Assembly: GCF_000799465.1 (NCBI RefSeq)
Contig: NZ_JUGU01000001.1
Location: 1,550,001-1,614,000 of the forward strand
Direction of reading: 5' to 3'
Origin: Psychroserpens sp. Hel_I_66
GTDB taxonomy: Bacteria > Bacteroidota > Bacteroidia > Flavobacteriales > Flavobacteriaceae
Length of the DNA stretch: 64,000 nucleotides
The position numbers and the translations under genes are program-made. The notes beneath the pieces were generated by a model. It saw only the letters and a list, made by a program, of their open reading frames with translations, made no database searches and was not told the origin of the DNA. The number at the start of each line of letters is the position of its first letter. Within the stretch, counting starts at the first letter, position 1. Shown here one piece after another: positions 45,969-56,676 of this stretch.

Positions 45969-47441
45969 CTACCTAGAATAATTTGGAGATTCTTTGGTAA
46001 TCGTAACATCATGAGGATGACTTTCATTAATCCCTGAAGCTGTAATCTTTACAAAACGACCTGTTTCTTTTAAAGTCGCCACATCCTTTGCTCCACAATA
46101 ACCCATTCCTGCACGAAGTCCGCCAATAAATTGATGGATACTCTCTACCAAATCACCTTTATATGGCACACGACCAACAATGCCTTCTGGCACTAATTTT
46201 TTGATATCATCTTCTACATCCTGGAAGTAACGATCTTTACTGCCCTGTTTCATCGCTTCAACAGATCCCATACCTCGATACGATTTGAATTTCCGTCCTT
46301 CGTAAATAATCGTTTCTCCCGGACTTTCCTTCGTACCTGCCAATAGAGATCCCAACATCACAGAATCTGCTCCTGCTGCAATCGCTTTTGGGATGTCACC
46401 AGTGTAACGAATTCCACCATCTGCAATGACTGGCACTCCAGAACCTTTTATTGCTGCTGCGACTTCCAATACTGCGGAAAACTGCGGAAAACCAACTCCT
46501 GCAACAACTCTAGTCGTACAAATAGAACCTGGTCCAATACCAACTTTTACTGCATCTGCACCAGCCTCGACCAAATATTTTGCAGCTTCTGCTGTGGCAA
46601 TATTACCAACAATCACATCTAATTTTGGGAATTTCTTTTTAATGTCTTTTAGTACCATCACCACACCTTTGGTATGACCGTGAGCTGTATCAATAATTAC
46701 AGCATCAACACCTGCATTAACAAGTGCTGAAGCTCTTTCGACTGCATCTCCAGTTACTCCAATAGCAGCTGCAACTCGAAGTCTTCCGTAGGTATCTTTG
46801 TTGGCGTTTGGCTTTTGTGTGACCTTTGTAATATCTCTAAACGTGATGAGTCCTACCAATTTGTAGTTGTCATCAACAATCAATAATTTTTCAATTTTAT
46901 TTTGCTGAAGGATCTTCTCTGCATCCTTTAAAGACGTGCCTGCTTTTGAGGTAACTAAATTTTCCGAAGTCATTACCTCTACAATCGGTCTATTATTTTC
47001 ATGTTCAAATCGCAAATCACGATTGGTAACGATTCCTTTTAGAAGACCATTATCATCAACAATCGGGATTCCACCAATACCATGCTCTGCCATAGATTTT
47101 TTAGCATCGCTCACCTTTGCAGTCATTGGCAACGTTACGGGATCTATAATCATACCGCTTTCAGCACGTTTTACTCTGCGTACTTTTTCGGCTTGCTGCT
47201 CTATCGTCATATTTTTGTGAAGCACGCCAATACCGCCTTCTTGAGCCATGGCAATTGCCATTTTACTCTCGGTAACTGTATCCATAGCTGCGGAAACCAC
47301 AGGGATATTTATAGTTATGTTACGTGTGAATTTTGTTTGGATGTTTACCTCTCTTGGTAAAACTTCAGAAAATGCTGGAACCAAAAGTACGTCGTCATAA
47401 GTGAGACCTTCTCCAACAATTTTATTTTCGTGTGCTGTCAT
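45969..47441 (-). CDS. guaB: inosine-5'-monophosphate dehydrogenase
   Basis: 490 residues from the ATG at 47441; an open frame to 47468 adds nine residues not found in the family. Oxidises IMP to XMP, the first step to [16 protein letters not shown] at the start, two CBS domains (about 92-205), catalytic Cys in [11 protein letters not shown], the [20 protein letters not shown] phosphate-binding region (shortened here to GGIRYTGD) and flap RGMGSVEAM. Normal length. Confidence 0.96.
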   Translation of the reverse strand: MTAHENKIVGEGLTYDDVLLVPAFSEVLPREVNIQTKFTRNITINIPVVSAAMDTVTESKMAIAMAQEGGIGVLHKNMTIEQQAEKVRRVKRAESGMIIDPVTLPMTAKVSDAKKSMAEHGIGGIPIVDDNGLLKGIVTNRDLRFEHENNRPIVEVMTSENLVTSKAGTSLKDAEKILQQNKIEKLLIVDDNYKLVGLITFRDITKVTQKPNANKDTYGRLRVAAAIGVTGDAVERASALVNAGVDAVIIDTAHGHTKGVVMVLKDIKKKFPKLDVIVGNIATAEAAKYLVEAGADAVKVGIGPGSICTTRVVAGVGFPQFSAVLEVAAAIKGSGVPVIADGGIRYTGDIPKAIAAGADSVMLGSLLAGTKESPGETIIYEGRKFKSYRGMGSVEAMKQGSKDRYFQDVEDDIKKLVPEGIVGRVPYKGDLVESIHQFIGGLRAGMGYCGAKDVATLKETGRFVKITASGINESHPHDVTITKESPNYSR

Positions 47442-47465
47442 GATGCAATTAGAATTAATTGCGCA

Positions 47466-47473
47466 CAAAGATA
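47466..47473 (-). promoter_or_regulatory. probable guaB -7 box
   Basis: TATCTTTG on the minus strand, identical to the thrS -7 box, about 25 bases upstream of the guaB start. No good -33 TTG at the expected distance. Confidence 0.5.
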
Positions 47474-47506
47474 CAACATAATTAAAAGAATTAAGTAAAC
47501 ACTCTA

Positions 47507-49933
47507 TTAAATCTTAATTTGTAAAGTCGCATAATAATTTCTGGGAGCTGATGGAATAATTCCAGGTCCAGGATAACCGGTCGCACGACGGGTAAAATAG
47601 GTTTCGTCCAATATGTTATTGATTCCTGTTTCTAATTTGAAACGCTTGTAAGTATAAGATAATGATACATCTAAAATATCATATTGAGGTATCGCACCAA
47701 TCACACCACTCAAATTAGCGTCTTGAGAATTTGTAGCATCTGTAAACTGACGCCCCAAATAAGAATATTGTGCGCTTGCCTGAAGATTTTTATACCCAAA
47801 TCGAAGTCCGGTTTTTATATTTGCATCTGGCACAAATTCTACTTCGTTGCCTTCTACTCCCAATTGTTGCGATTGGGTATATTCCGAAGAAATAAATGAT
47901 GCATTTACAAAATAGTTAAAGCTGAAATCGTTATTCATTTTTAAGATTTTCTTCAAATTGAAATCTACCAAAGATTCGATACCAAGAATTCTTGCATCAC
48001 CAACATTTCCACGTTCGCTTATAATTCTTCCATCATCAAATTCTTTTTGTATAAAACCGATTCTTCCGTTATAAAACAACGCGAAAGCGCCTAAATCGTA
48101 GGAAATCAAATTTTTATAATTGCCTCTAAAACCTAAATCGGCGGTAAAACCATCTTCATCTGTAATATTGGGATTTACTGCAAAAGCGGGATTATTGATG
48201 TTGATATCTGAGAATGTGACCGAGCGGTAATTCTGGGATATATTTCCATAAATTTCTAGAGCTGTTGTTGGTTTGTAACTTAACCCGACACCCAATAACA
48301 CAAAATTGCGTTCAAAATCACGATTGTCTTCAATCGTTTCCTCAAAAATGACATTGCCTGCTGCGTCTGTATTTATGCGCTTGAAAAAACCATCGCTCTC
48401 GGTTTTTATATATTCAAATCGAAAACCTGGCGTTACAGAGAATTTATCATTGATGTAAAAGATGTTTTCACCAAATACAGCGACGTTCAAATTTGGAAAA
48501 TCAAATTTTGACTGCGATGGATAATTTGGAAATTGATCATTATAGAATTCAAAATCCGGACCACTTCCATCAGAGCCTGGACCTTGCTGTTCGTTGTTAT
48601 TCGCTTTGTAAAATTTAGAACCAATTAGGAAAGTGGCTTCTTTTCCGAAGAATTTATATTTACTCAGTAAACGTGCTTCGGCACCATAATTTTTAAAATC
48701 ACCTTTTATCAAATCACGCTCGTTATTTGGGTCAATTTGATCCACGCGATTGGTTCTAAACCCAAGCGCATCACGTGATGCGTTAAGTCCAAAAGCATTA
48801 AATGTGAAGTTCGTTTTTTCTGAAAATTTATGGCTCAATTTTAAATTATACAATAACCAATTGACCTTAAACCAATTACGCGATCTATTACTTTGAAAAG
48901 CATCTTGGTTAAATTGCGCATCAGTCAATCCACCACCTTGTTGAGCAAGGTAATATAAATGTGTAAACTCTGCTGAAATATTCGTTTTTTCATTGAATTT
49001 GTAACCTAAATGTGCAAAAACATTTTTGGATTCAAACTGAGAATTTGGTCTAAACCCATCCCCGTTTTTATAATTGAAATACGTATAATAACTAAATTTA
49101 TCTTTTGTACCGCTGAGGCTCGTGAAATTGGTGTACAAACCAAAACTTCCCACTGTATTTCTCGTAATCAACTCAATGGGTGTATTTGGGTTTGGATCTT
49201 TTGTTTTAAAGTTTATGAGTCCGCCAAACTGCGTTCCATACTGCAGAGATGCAGCGCCTCTAATTACTTGAATCTCTTTTAAACCTTCGGCTGCTGGTGT
49301 GTAATAACTTTCAGGATATCCCAAAACATCTGCACTAATGTCATAACCATTTTGTCTGGTATTAAAATTTGCAGTTCGATTTGGATCCAGACCTCGACCT
49401 CCAATATTGAGTTGCAAACCTGCATCATCATTTTGAAAGATATTCAAACCTGCAACTTGGCTGTAAATTTGGCGCGCATTGTTAGTTGCCAAATTTGCCA
49501 TAGATTGATCCACGAGCACAACCTCTGTTTTTTTACCTGCATAAATAGCGGTTTCATCAACATCCTTTAATCTATTGAGCTCAAAAACTTTTGCTCGTCT
49601 TGCGCTAATTATTATTTCTGAAAGGTCTTCTTGTAAAGGCAATAAATTGACATTAAGTGCGGTATCCTTTTCAAGAGTTTGATCTAATTCTAATATTTCA
49701 AATTCTGAAATGTAAAATACTAACGTTAATTGTGATTTTTCAGTAGAAAATTCATAAAATCCATTACGATCTGAAGTTGTCAATAATCCCGAAACTTTAT
49801 CAAATATTTGAACATTTGGGATGACTTCATTGTTTGTACCGTTTGTGATATAACCCGAAACTTTGGTCTGACCTAAAATTGGTAAACTGAATAAAATAAA
49901 CGCTATAATTAATTTAAAATCCTTTAATGTCAT
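47507..49933 (-). CDS. TonB-dependent outer membrane receptor (FecA-like)
   Basis: 808 residues: signal peptide (1-21), N-terminal carboxypeptidase-regulatory-like domain (about 22-105, [19 protein letters not shown]), plug (about 120-235, [18 protein letters not shown]), and a 22-stranded barrel ending in YYATLQIKI. Takes up an iron chelate or other ligand across the outer membrane with TonB energy. It overlaps the HTTM gene by 20 bases and is last of the four-gene uptake locus. Confidence 0.93.
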   Translation of the reverse strand: MTLKDFKLIIAFILFSLPILGQTKVSGYITNGTNNEVIPNVQIFDKVSGLLTTSDRNGFYEFSTEKSQLTLVFYISEFEILELDQTLEKDTALNVNLLPLQEDLSEIIISARRAKVFELNRLKDVDETAIYAGKKTEVVLVDQSMANLATNNARQIYSQVAGLNIFQNDDAGLQLNIGGRGLDPNRTANFNTRQNGYDISADVLGYPESYYTPAAEGLKEIQVIRGAASLQYGTQFGGLINFKTKDPNPNTPIELITRNTVGSFGLYTNFTSLSGTKDKFSYYTYFNYKNGDGFRPNSQFESKNVFAHLGYKFNEKTNISAEFTHLYYLAQQGGGLTDAQFNQDAFQSNRSRNWFKVNWLLYNLKLSHKFSEKTNFTFNAFGLNASRDALGFRTNRVDQIDPNNERDLIKGDFKNYGAEARLLSKYKFFGKEATFLIGSKFYKANNNEQQGPGSDGSGPDFEFYNDQFPNYPSQSKFDFPNLNVAVFGENIFYINDKFSVTPGFRFEYIKTESDGFFKRINTDAAGNVIFEETIEDNRDFERNFVLLGVGLSYKPTTALEIYGNISQNYRSVTFSDININNPAFAVNPNITDEDGFTADLGFRGNYKNLISYDLGAFALFYNGRIGFIQKEFDDGRIISERGNVGDARILGIESLVDFNLKKILKMNNDFSFNYFVNASFISSEYTQSQQLGVEGNEVEFVPDANIKTGLRFGYKNLQASAQYSYLGRQFTDATNSQDANLSGVIGAIPQYDILDVSLSYTYKRFKLETGINNILDETYFTRRATGYPGPGIIPSAPRNYYATLQIKI

Positions 49934-51281
49934 CTTTAAATGGTAATATCCAATCTTTGGGTTTGAATGATTCTTTTTCTTGGTATAAATCTACGGTTGG
50001 ATCAACGTACTGCTTGCTCAATCTTCCGTTTAACGCTACGTAACTATCTACAAAAACCTGTACGTTCTCATGACCTTGTGCTGTGAAATGATCGCCCAAA
50101 AAATGAGCATATTCTAATATAAAATCGGGTTGAAAACTCATTTGCTTTTCTTGAAAAGCTGATAAAAAATCTGAGTTTTGCACGTAAAAATACGATCCTG
50201 TTTTTGAATTAACGACCTTAAACGTTGCCAAGCCTGCTTTCTCCATGAGCATCACTCTCCACGATAGTCTGTAGCCTTCTTCTGTCCAAAATAACTCGTT
50301 TTTGTAAAATAGGTATCGAAAGGGAAATAGGATTTGAAATGCGAAAAATACAGCGACAATTGGGATTAAGAGCTTTCTGTTTGAATATTTATAGGTTTCA
50401 ATTGTTTGGAATGCTTTTATTTTTCTTCGGAAAGGTTTAATAACACGTTTGATTATAACAATTATTTTTTCATGAACGCTGGCATCAAAAAAGATCAAGG
50501 TCGCCACAATCATAATATATGGAAACATCCCAATTGAAAACAAAACACGCGTAAACACATGGAAAATAACCACTAAAACAAAAGCAAAAACACGAGTGCG
50601 TTTATATAATAATAAAAACGGAATGGTGAGATCGTACAACATACCAGACCAGCTCATCGCGAAATGAAACCAATCTTGTTGCATTATGTTACTCCCAATT
50701 ATTGGTAGGTCATATTTAGAAGGCAACCAGATTTTTAAGGGCATTGCTTTTAATAACCAATCACTGTTTATTTTTGCAATACCTGCGTAGATATAAACAA
50801 TACTTAAAAGTAATTTTATGCTATCTATCGTCCAATTTGGGATATTTTGGTAGCTTTTCTTCCGAAGTATATTATCTACTGAAAACCTTGCGTTGGCAGG
50901 TAGAAAAATCATTAAAAAACTAAGTACGCTTATAAAATAATAATGGTTGAGATAAGTGGTTTTATCTATAAGTTCGATGTAAGTAAAACTTAAGAAGAAA
51001 GCGATAATGGCTATTTTATATTTAAACCCCAATGCGACGAAAAGCGCAGCGATTCCGCAGAAAAAAAAGAGTAGATAATTATAATCTCCTAAAGATTTGA
51101 TCCATTCAAAACCATAATATTTAAAATGGAATTTTGGTTGAATGTATAATTTTTCTATCCAGCCATGGTACCAAAATCTAATAAGACTAAAACACATCAT
51201 TAAACCAAAACAGATGCGAAATACTGCAAGAGGCGCAGCATTTGTAGTTTTGTTTAAATATGTTTTGATTTTAATAGTCAT
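49914..51281 (-). CDS. HTTM / vitamin-K-dependent gamma-carboxylase-like membrane protein
   Basis: 455 residues. About seven hydrophobic segments spread over 1-320 (for example LAVFRICFGLMMCFSLIRFWYH, shortened to FRICFGLMMCFSL), followed by a soluble C-terminal part (about 330-455). Its opening and the H/W-rich loops match the HTTM family related to gamma-glutamyl carboxylase. Enzyme activity in bacteria is unclear. Start codon lies directly behind the terminator-like hairpin at 51283-51324; overlaps the TonB receptor gene by 20 bases. Confidence 0.82.
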   Translation of the reverse strand: MTIKIKTYLNKTTNAAPLAVFRICFGLMMCFSLIRFWYHGWIEKLYIQPKFHFKYYGFEWIKSLGDYNYLLFFFCGIAALFVALGFKYKIAIIAFFLSFTYIELIDKTTYLNHYYFISVLSFLMIFLPANARFSVDNILRKKSYQNIPNWTIDSIKLLLSIVYIYAGIAKINSDWLLKAMPLKIWLPSKYDLPIIGSNIMQQDWFHFAMSWSGMLYDLTIPFLLLYKRTRVFAFVLVVIFHVFTRVLFSIGMFPYIMIVATLIFFDASVHEKIIVIIKRVIKPFRRKIKAFQTIETYKYSNRKLLIPIVAVFFAFQILFPFRYLFYKNELFWTEEGYRLSWRVMLMEKAGLATFKVVNSKTGSYFYVQNSDFLSAFQEKQMSFQPDFILEYAHFLGDHFTAQGHENVQVFVDSYVALNGRLSKQYVDPTVDLYQEKESFKPKDWILPFKDDIKGF

Positions 51282-51282
51282 T

Positions 51283-51324
51283 TAAAAAAAAGATTCTTTA
51301 GCGAATGTTATCACTAAAGAATCT
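51283..51324 (-). terminator. hairpin with U-tract just before the HTTM start codon
   Basis: AGATTCTTTAG (51291-51301) and CTAAAGAATCT (51314-51324), 11-base perfect stem, 12-base loop. On the minus strand the stem runs into eight T (51283-51290), and the HTTM ATG begins 2 bases later. It should reduce transcription from imelysin into HTTM and the receptor gene. Confidence 0.82.
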
Positions 51325-51347
51325 CAGGTGTATTATGTTAACCTTTA

Positions 51348-52454
51348 CTAGTCTCCATCTGCGTCAATAAAATCAACACTGATGTTCATTGCTTGAACCA
51401 TATCTACTTTTAAAAGCACTACTGCTTTTTGAAGTTCATCATAAGTTTGGAGCATTTTAGTATTATCTGTTTCAACCTGTTGAGAAAAATTATTATCTAA
51501 TTGCTGAATTTTCCCTTCTGCAATATTGAATTGGTTATTGATCAACTCATTCAAATCTTCCCCATTTTTAATAGTATTCAAATAGTTTAAATACGAACTA
51601 AAACTATCTCCATTTACGGATGTGTTGTAGGATATACCAACAAAAAAATTCTGAACAGCTTTTAGTGCTTCTTGAGACAAAACCTTAGATACTTCTTTAT
51701 TATAAAATGCTTCAACCTTGTCATTGAATGTGGTTGTTGAAAACACTCCAGCAGGAATACCGAATTTATTAGCTCTTAATCCTTTTTCGTAATAATAGAT
51801 AAAATCGTTAGTCAATTTATTTGTAGAACTCGTAGCTGTATTTGCTGTGCTATTTACAAAAACATTTCTATAACCTGTTGTCCAATCATTTAATACTATA
51901 GCAGTTAATGATTGCATTTGATCAACCAAATCTGATAAATACTGTGCATTTGCAGCATTATTGTACGTGGTTAGTATATCTGTATTATTATTTGCAAGCC
52001 CATATAACATATAATCTACAGCTGGAAAACCAACCGCAGCATTAAGATTTGGATTTGATAGATCATATTCTCCTGTCGTGATGTTATTTTGAATAAGTGT
52101 AACGCTTGTTGGGTAAATATTCATTTGATCTGCATAGTTAAGCTCTTCTGCTTTACCAATATCAAACATTTCCACATACTGCCAAGTTTTATAAGCCTCT
52201 AACCAAGACGCTCTAAGCACATCTAGATTGGTTAGATTGGGAGTCGCCAAAAACGTATCCTTATCGGTTTTTAAAGTCAATAATTTCGAATTTAAATCCT
52301 GAAAAGCTGGAATGATAATATTATCTGCCCAATTGGTCAACATGGCTTGTCTATCAAAACCATCAGATTGTGATCCAGATCCAGAATCATCAGACTTTGA
52401 ACACGCAACCATAAGTGCGATGGCGAATACGCTTAAAACAATTTTTTTAATCAT
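51348..52454 (-). CDS. imelysin-like (M75) lipoprotein, degenerate motif
   Basis: 368 residues. Lipoprotein signal with lipobox LMVAC, then two four-helix-bundle halves of the imelysin fold (TNWADNIIIPAF, then ASWLEAYKTWQYVEMF). The family's GxHxxE motif reads GFPAVD here (His to Pro, Glu to Asp), and I find no histidine in the whole protein. Imelysins are linked to iron uptake and are not thought to be active proteases in all cases. Second gene of the DUF4856-imelysin-HTTM-TonB locus. Confidence 0.87.
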   Translation of the reverse strand: MIKKIVLSVFAIALMVACSKSDDSGSGSQSDGFDRQAMLTNWADNIIIPAFQDLNSKLLTLKTDKDTFLATPNLTNLDVLRASWLEAYKTWQYVEMFDIGKAEELNYADQMNIYPTSVTLIQNNITTGEYDLSNPNLNAAVGFPAVDYMLYGLANNNTDILTTYNNAANAQYLSDLVDQMQSLTAIVLNDWTTGYRNVFVNSTANTATSSTNKLTNDFIYYYEKGLRANKFGIPAGVFSTTTFNDKVEAFYNKEVSKVLSQEALKAVQNFFVGISYNTSVNGDSFSSYLNYLNTIKNGEDLNELINNQFNIAEGKIQQLDNNFSQQVETDNTKMLQTYDELQKAVVLLKVDMVQAMNISVDFIDADGD

Positions 52455-52480
52455 AATTTAAATTTTCTTTTTTCAGTTTG

Positions 52481-52488
52481 CAAAGATA
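52481..52488 (-). promoter_or_regulatory. possible imelysin -7 box
   Basis: TATCTTTG on the minus strand, 27 bases upstream of the imelysin start. A TTG at 52505-52507 gives a spacing of 16 bases, slightly short. It would overlap the base of the hairpin at 52492-52528. Confidence 0.4.
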
Positions 52489-52491
52489 AAT

Positions 52492-52528
52492 AAGCAAATG
52501 CGTTCAACCTAATGAGATGCATTTGCTT
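52492..52528 (-). terminator. hairpin behind the DUF4856 gene
   Basis: AAGCAAATGC (52492-52501) and GCATTTGCTT (52519-52528), 10-base perfect stem with 17-base loop. The tract after it on the minus strand (ATTTATCTTTGC) is T-rich but interrupted, so termination may be partial. It lies between the DUF4856 and imelysin genes. Confidence 0.6.
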
Positions 52529-52545
52529 TTTAGACAACTTAATAA

Positions 52546-53745
52546 TTAATTTGCAGCTTCAACTGTAAAGTTAAAACGTGCTGCAATATCTTCGGAAATC
52601 ATATCCAAAGTTTCCGGTGTGACATCCCAAAACCCATTTCCTTCGGAAAGTTCTGCGATATAATCCATAACTTCTGCATTTGTAAAATACGGATTAGATG
52701 AGTTTGGCTGTCTTGTAAATTGTAAGCTGTAAATGAATCCAAAACCTTCAGATAACTGGTGAAAAGCACTTGCCATATCACCTTCATTTAATTTTACTTT
52801 TCCTGCCTGTAAATAATGTACTGCTCTTACAGCAGACACTTTAGAAAGGTTTTCTTTTATAATATTGGCTTGCGCATCTCTAAGGTCATAATCTTTTGCA
52901 ACAATGGCTGCACGTCCCAATTTAAAGGCATTGAAAACCGTTTGTGCGATTCCTGCAAAATCATCATCTGCCTCTAAACGATCTAGATATTCGTTAAGAA
53001 AAGAATCTGCTCCCAACACTGGCATTGATGCATCTAGTTCTGCACCATAAAGGTAGCCAAAAGCTTCATCCCATTTGTGCTCCATATTTGTGTAAGATTT
53101 TCCCGTTACAACAACATCGCTATTGTTATCTTCAATGTTGGAACCTTCATCCAAAACCGAAGGACTTAAATAATTATTAAGTATTTGATCGGTCATCAAA
53201 CCACCAATTAACCCCTTAGCAACCAATTGATTAATCTCAAAACCTTTTGCATTGATATAACGAACAGCTCCACCACCTGCTTGTTGTAATTGTCCAGCAT
53301 TTCCCGCAGTAGCAATGGTATTCCAGTTTGAAAAAACATTATTTGCTTGATCTGCAATCCATAAATCGAAATCTGATTTAATAGCATTAGACAATGTGGC
53401 ATTTGAAGAAAAATAATCTCGGGATGCAGCTACTTTTGATCTAATATCTTTATCTGATGCATTTAAACTTGCTTCTGAAAAATCATCATTTCCTTCAACG
53501 TGTGCAAACATACCATCTAATTGAGCTTCTGTATTGGTCTCTATTTTTAATGCAGATGTTAGTTCTCCAGCCATTGCAATTCTTGTTGACTGCCCATTAA
53601 AATCTACCGTAGACGCTCCATCTCTTTCAAAGCTGTAGGTTGCTGGTGTTTCAATTTGTTGTTCTAGATTATTGCTATCATCGTCACTTGAACAGGATGT
53701 TAAAAAACTTGATATAACTAATAAACTTAAGGCGATTTTTTTCAT
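52546..53745 (-). CDS. DUF4856 lipoprotein
   Basis: 399 residues. Lipoprotein signal with lipobox FLTSC and the acidic SSDDDSNN linker common in surface lipoproteins of this phylum. The mature part starts TYSFERDGASTVDFNGQSTR, the start of the DUF4856 family, and is mostly helical, with an imelysin-like look. Function unknown; it always seems to sit beside imelysin and a TonB receptor, which suggests a ligand-capture role. First gene of the uptake locus. Confidence 0.85.
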   Translation of the reverse strand: MKKIALSLLVISSFLTSCSSDDDSNNLEQQIETPATYSFERDGASTVDFNGQSTRIAMAGELTSALKIETNTEAQLDGMFAHVEGNDDFSEASLNASDKDIRSKVAASRDYFSSNATLSNAIKSDFDLWIADQANNVFSNWNTIATAGNAGQLQQAGGGAVRYINAKGFEINQLVAKGLIGGLMTDQILNNYLSPSVLDEGSNIEDNNSDVVVTGKSYTNMEHKWDEAFGYLYGAELDASMPVLGADSFLNEYLDRLEADDDFAGIAQTVFNAFKLGRAAIVAKDYDLRDAQANIIKENLSKVSAVRAVHYLQAGKVKLNEGDMASAFHQLSEGFGFIYSLQFTRQPNSSNPYFTNAEVMDYIAELSEGNGFWDVTPETLDMISEDIAARFNFTVEAAN

Positions 53746-53933
53746 TTTTGATTGGTCTTTTTGTTTTTATTTAGACTTGATACAAATAATAATTGTATTT
53801 CGATTGCAAAAATAAAACACATCTTTTAATCCTCAAAGTTTATTTAGATTAAATTTAAATAACTTTTTAAATTAAGATATAAGTCCTTAATTTTCTGAAA
53901 ATTAGAGAATGTTAAAATTTCAATTTAACGCTC

Positions 53934-54797
53934 TTAATGGTATTGGGAAAAGATTTTTGTGGCCTCGTTATATGAACTCTCAAAACTCATCGCATTGAGG
54001 TTATTATGTTTTGAAGACGTGAAGTAAGATAATAACTTTTCGGTTGGCATATTGCCTGTAAGTTCGTCTTTTGCCATTGGGCAACCGCCAAAACCTTGAA
54101 TCGCTCCATCAAAACGGAAACAACCAGCTTTAAACGCAGCATCTACTTTTTCGTGCCATGTTGTTGGTGTAGTATGCAAGTGCGCACCAAACTCAATATT
54201 AGAATACTGTGGAATCAAATGAGAAAACAAATAATCAATATTTTCGGGATCTGAGCTACCAATGGTATCGCTAAGTGAAAGAATTTTCACTCCCTTTTTG
54301 CTTAACCGTTCTGTCCACTCGCCTACGATATCAACATTCCAAGGGTCTCCATATGGATTACCAAATCCCATTGAAATATAGACGACAACTTCTTTATTAT
54401 GTTTGTTGGCGAGTTCCAGAATTTCAGAAAGTGTGACAACCGACTGTGCAATTGTTTTGTGTGTATTTCGCATCTGGAAATTTTCTGAAATTGAAAACGG
54501 ATAGCCCAAATAATCAATTTCTGGATGTTGGCAAGCATCTGCTGCTCCTCTTGTATTGGCGATAATTGCCAATAACTTACTTGTTGTTTTACTTAAATCC
54601 AACTGCGACAAAACCTCTGTAGTATCCACCATTTGCGGAATTGCTTTTGGCGAGACAAAGCTCCCAAAATCAATCGTATCAAAGCCAACTCTCAATAACG
54701 ATTGGATGTACTGCACTTTTTTTTCCGTAGGAATAAAATCCTTGATACCTTGCATGGCATCACGAGGACATTCGATTATTTTTACAGGTTTGCTCAT
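53934..54797 (-). CDS. hydroxymethylglutaryl-CoA lyase
   Basis: 287 residues from the ATG at 54797; an earlier start at 54815 is open but adds residues not usual in the family. Cleaves HMG-CoA to acetoacetate and acetyl-CoA at the end of leucine breakdown. ECPRDAMQG carries the catalytic Arg and Asp, AHLHTTPTTW the metal His pair, and FDGAIQGFGGCPMAKDELTG (last part) the catalytic Cys loop. Leucine dehydrogenase is in the same window at 60621 but not in the same operon. Confidence 0.92.
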   Translation of the reverse strand: MSKPVKIIECPRDAMQGIKDFIPTEKKVQYIQSLLRVGFDTIDFGSFVSPKAIPQMVDTTEVLSQLDLSKTTSKLLAIIANTRGAADACQHPEIDYLGYPFSISENFQMRNTHKTIAQSVVTLSEILELANKHNKEVVVYISMGFGNPYGDPWNVDIVGEWTERLSKKGVKILSLSDTIGSSDPENIDYLFSHLIPQYSNIEFGAHLHTTPTTWHEKVDAAFKAGCFRFDGAIQGFGGCPMAKDELTGNMPTEKLLSYFTSSKHNNLNAMSFESSYNEATKIFSQYH

Positions 54798-54834
54798 CTT
54801 GTTCAAAGATAGCAATATTGGGGAAAAGATGGTT

Positions 54835-55464
54835 TTATTTTTCCGAAGTAAAAATTAAAATCGCAATCCCAACAAAGACAATTATTTGGAGCCATTTTAA
54901 GTAAAACCCGATACGCTTATGTTGCGTAATATAATCTGAAATTGAACCAGCCAAAACTGCAATTGACGAAAAAATAATCGCAGAAACTAACATAAACAAA
55001 AGACCAAGCACATAAAATTGAATTACGGTACTTATGGTTTCGCTAAATAAAAACCCAGGGAAAAACGCCAAAAAAAAGATAGATACTTTGGGGTTTAAAA
55101 CGTTCATAACGAAACCTTGCTTGAAGAGTTGCGATAGATTTTTCTTCGGAATGTTATCGCTACTTATACTCAACTCATCACTAGATTTATAGACTTTGTA
55201 AGCCAGATACAATAAGTAAAGTGCGCCAAATAGCTTAATTACAAAAAAAAGGATGTCACTTTCTTTTATAATGGCAGACACGCCAAAGGCAACCAATGTG
55301 GCATGCACTAAGCAGCCAGTAATTAAACCTGCAACGGTTGCCAAACCATATTTTTTACCATTAACAATGCTTTGCATCAATACGTAAATATTATCTGGAC
55401 CTGGAGATATTGCGAGAATTGAAGTTGCTACAGCAAATGATAAAAGGATATTAAAGTCTATCAA
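54835..55464 (-). CDS. LysE-family amino acid exporter
   Basis: 209 residues with six hydrophobic segments. The N-terminal AISPGPDNIYVLMQSI motif of the RhtB/LysE group is clear. It should export amino acids or derivatives; substrate unknown. 37 bases separate it from the HMG-CoA lyase gene, in the same orientation. Confidence 0.9.
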   Translation of the reverse strand: MIDFNILLSFAVATSILAISPGPDNIYVLMQSIVNGKKYGLATVAGLITGCLVHATLVAFGVSAIIKESDILFFVIKLFGALYLLYLAYKVYKSSDELSISSDNIPKKNLSQLFKQGFVMNVLNPKVSIFFLAFFPGFLFSETISTVIQFYVLGLLFMLVSAIIFSSIAVLAGSISDYITQHKRIGFYLKWLQIIVFVGIAILIFTSEK

Positions 55465-55553
55465 TTATTTTTTTAAAGTAAATTAGTTGTTTTATAAATA
55501 CAATTATAAAAATTAATGCTTCGGAAATATTAAAACTCAAAAGCGAATTGACT

Positions 55554-56597
55554 TTACAGTGAATTCGCTTTTTTTATAAGTGCTCTATTGATGTTTTTAA
55601 TCAACTTAGGACCTTCGTAAATAAATCCAGTATAAACCTGAAGGAGGTCTGCTCCCGCTTCTATTTTCTCCAAGGCATCTTCTGAGGAATGAATACCTCC
55701 TACTCCAATGATCGGGAACGATTTATTGCTTTTCTCTGCCAAATATTTTATAACTCGTGTAGATTTTGCTTTAATGGGTTGCCCACTTAATCCACCGTTT
55801 CCAATTTCAGCAAGACGCTCATTAGACACCTTTAAACCTGTTCTATCAGTAGATGTGTTGCTTGCTATAACTCCGTCAAGTTTTGTTTCAGCAATGATTT
55901 CGATAATTTCATCCAATTGCTGGTCGTTCAAATCTGGAGCGATTTTCAATAAAATCGGTTTTTGCTCACCAAAATTTCCATTATCTTTTTGCACCGCATT
56001 AATGAGCTCCAGTAAATAATCTTTGTCATTTAATTTAGCGTGACTGCCAACGTTTGGGCAACTCACATTTAGTACAAAATAATCTACATAAGGATGTAAA
56101 CTATTAAAGCATTGTAAATAATCTCTGGTATAATCTTCTGGCTTTGTATCGGTATTTTTACCAATGTTTCCGCCAATAATCAATTTTCCTTTATTCTTTT
56201 TAAGCTGGGAGATTGCAGCTTCAAGTCCGTCATTATTAAAACCCATTCGGTTGATGATCCCTTTATCATCCTTCAATCTAAACAATCTTTTTTTAGGGTT
56301 TCCTACTTGACCTTTTGGTGTTACGGTGCCTATTTCAATAAAACCAAACCCAAAGTTCGCCAACTCATTATACAGTACCGCATTTTTATCAAAACCTGCT
56401 GCCAAACCTACTGGGTTCGCGAATTTAATTCCGAAGAAATCACGCTCCAAAGATGGGTCTTTTACCACATACAAACTTCTGAATAATGCTGTAAATCCCG
56501 GTATTTTTGAAATATTTCTAATTAATGAAAATGTGAAATGGTGCACCTTCTCGGGATCAAAATAAAATAATATGGGTCTTAATAGAAGCTTGTACAT
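55554..56597 (-). CDS. pyrD: dihydroorotate dehydrogenase (quinone), class 2
   Basis: 347 residues. Membrane-associated flavoenzyme of pyrimidine synthesis; the N-terminal helical extension (about 1-40) is that of class 2. FMN and orotate sites: [12 protein letters not shown], the catalytic Ser in [22 protein letters not shown] and the C-terminal [15 protein letters not shown]. Normal length. Confidence 0.96.
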   Translation of the reverse strand: MYKLLLRPILFYFDPEKVHHFTFSLIRNISKIPGFTALFRSLYVVKDPSLERDFFGIKFANPVGLAAGFDKNAVLYNELANFGFGFIEIGTVTPKGQVGNPKKRLFRLKDDKGIINRMGFNNDGLEAAISQLKKNKGKLIIGGNIGKNTDTKPEDYTRDYLQCFNSLHPYVDYFVLNVSCPNVGSHAKLNDKDYLLELINAVQKDNGNFGEQKPILLKIAPDLNDQQLDEIIEIIAETKLDGVIASNTSTDRTGLKVSNERLAEIGNGGLSGQPIKAKSTRVIKYLAEKSNKSFPIIGVGGIHSSEDALEKIEAGADLLQVYTGFIYEGPKLIKNINRALIKKANSL

Positions 56598-56676
56598 AAG
56601 AAATCATTTCTTTTGCAAAAATAATACAGATTTGATTAAAATCGGTAACTTTATATTCATATAATTTAGATTACAA

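Noticed and set aside
53783..53820. promoter of the DUF4856 gene (minus strand ATTATTTG with TTTG upstream)
   Set aside because: First base of the -7 box mismatches and the spacing is 26 bases.
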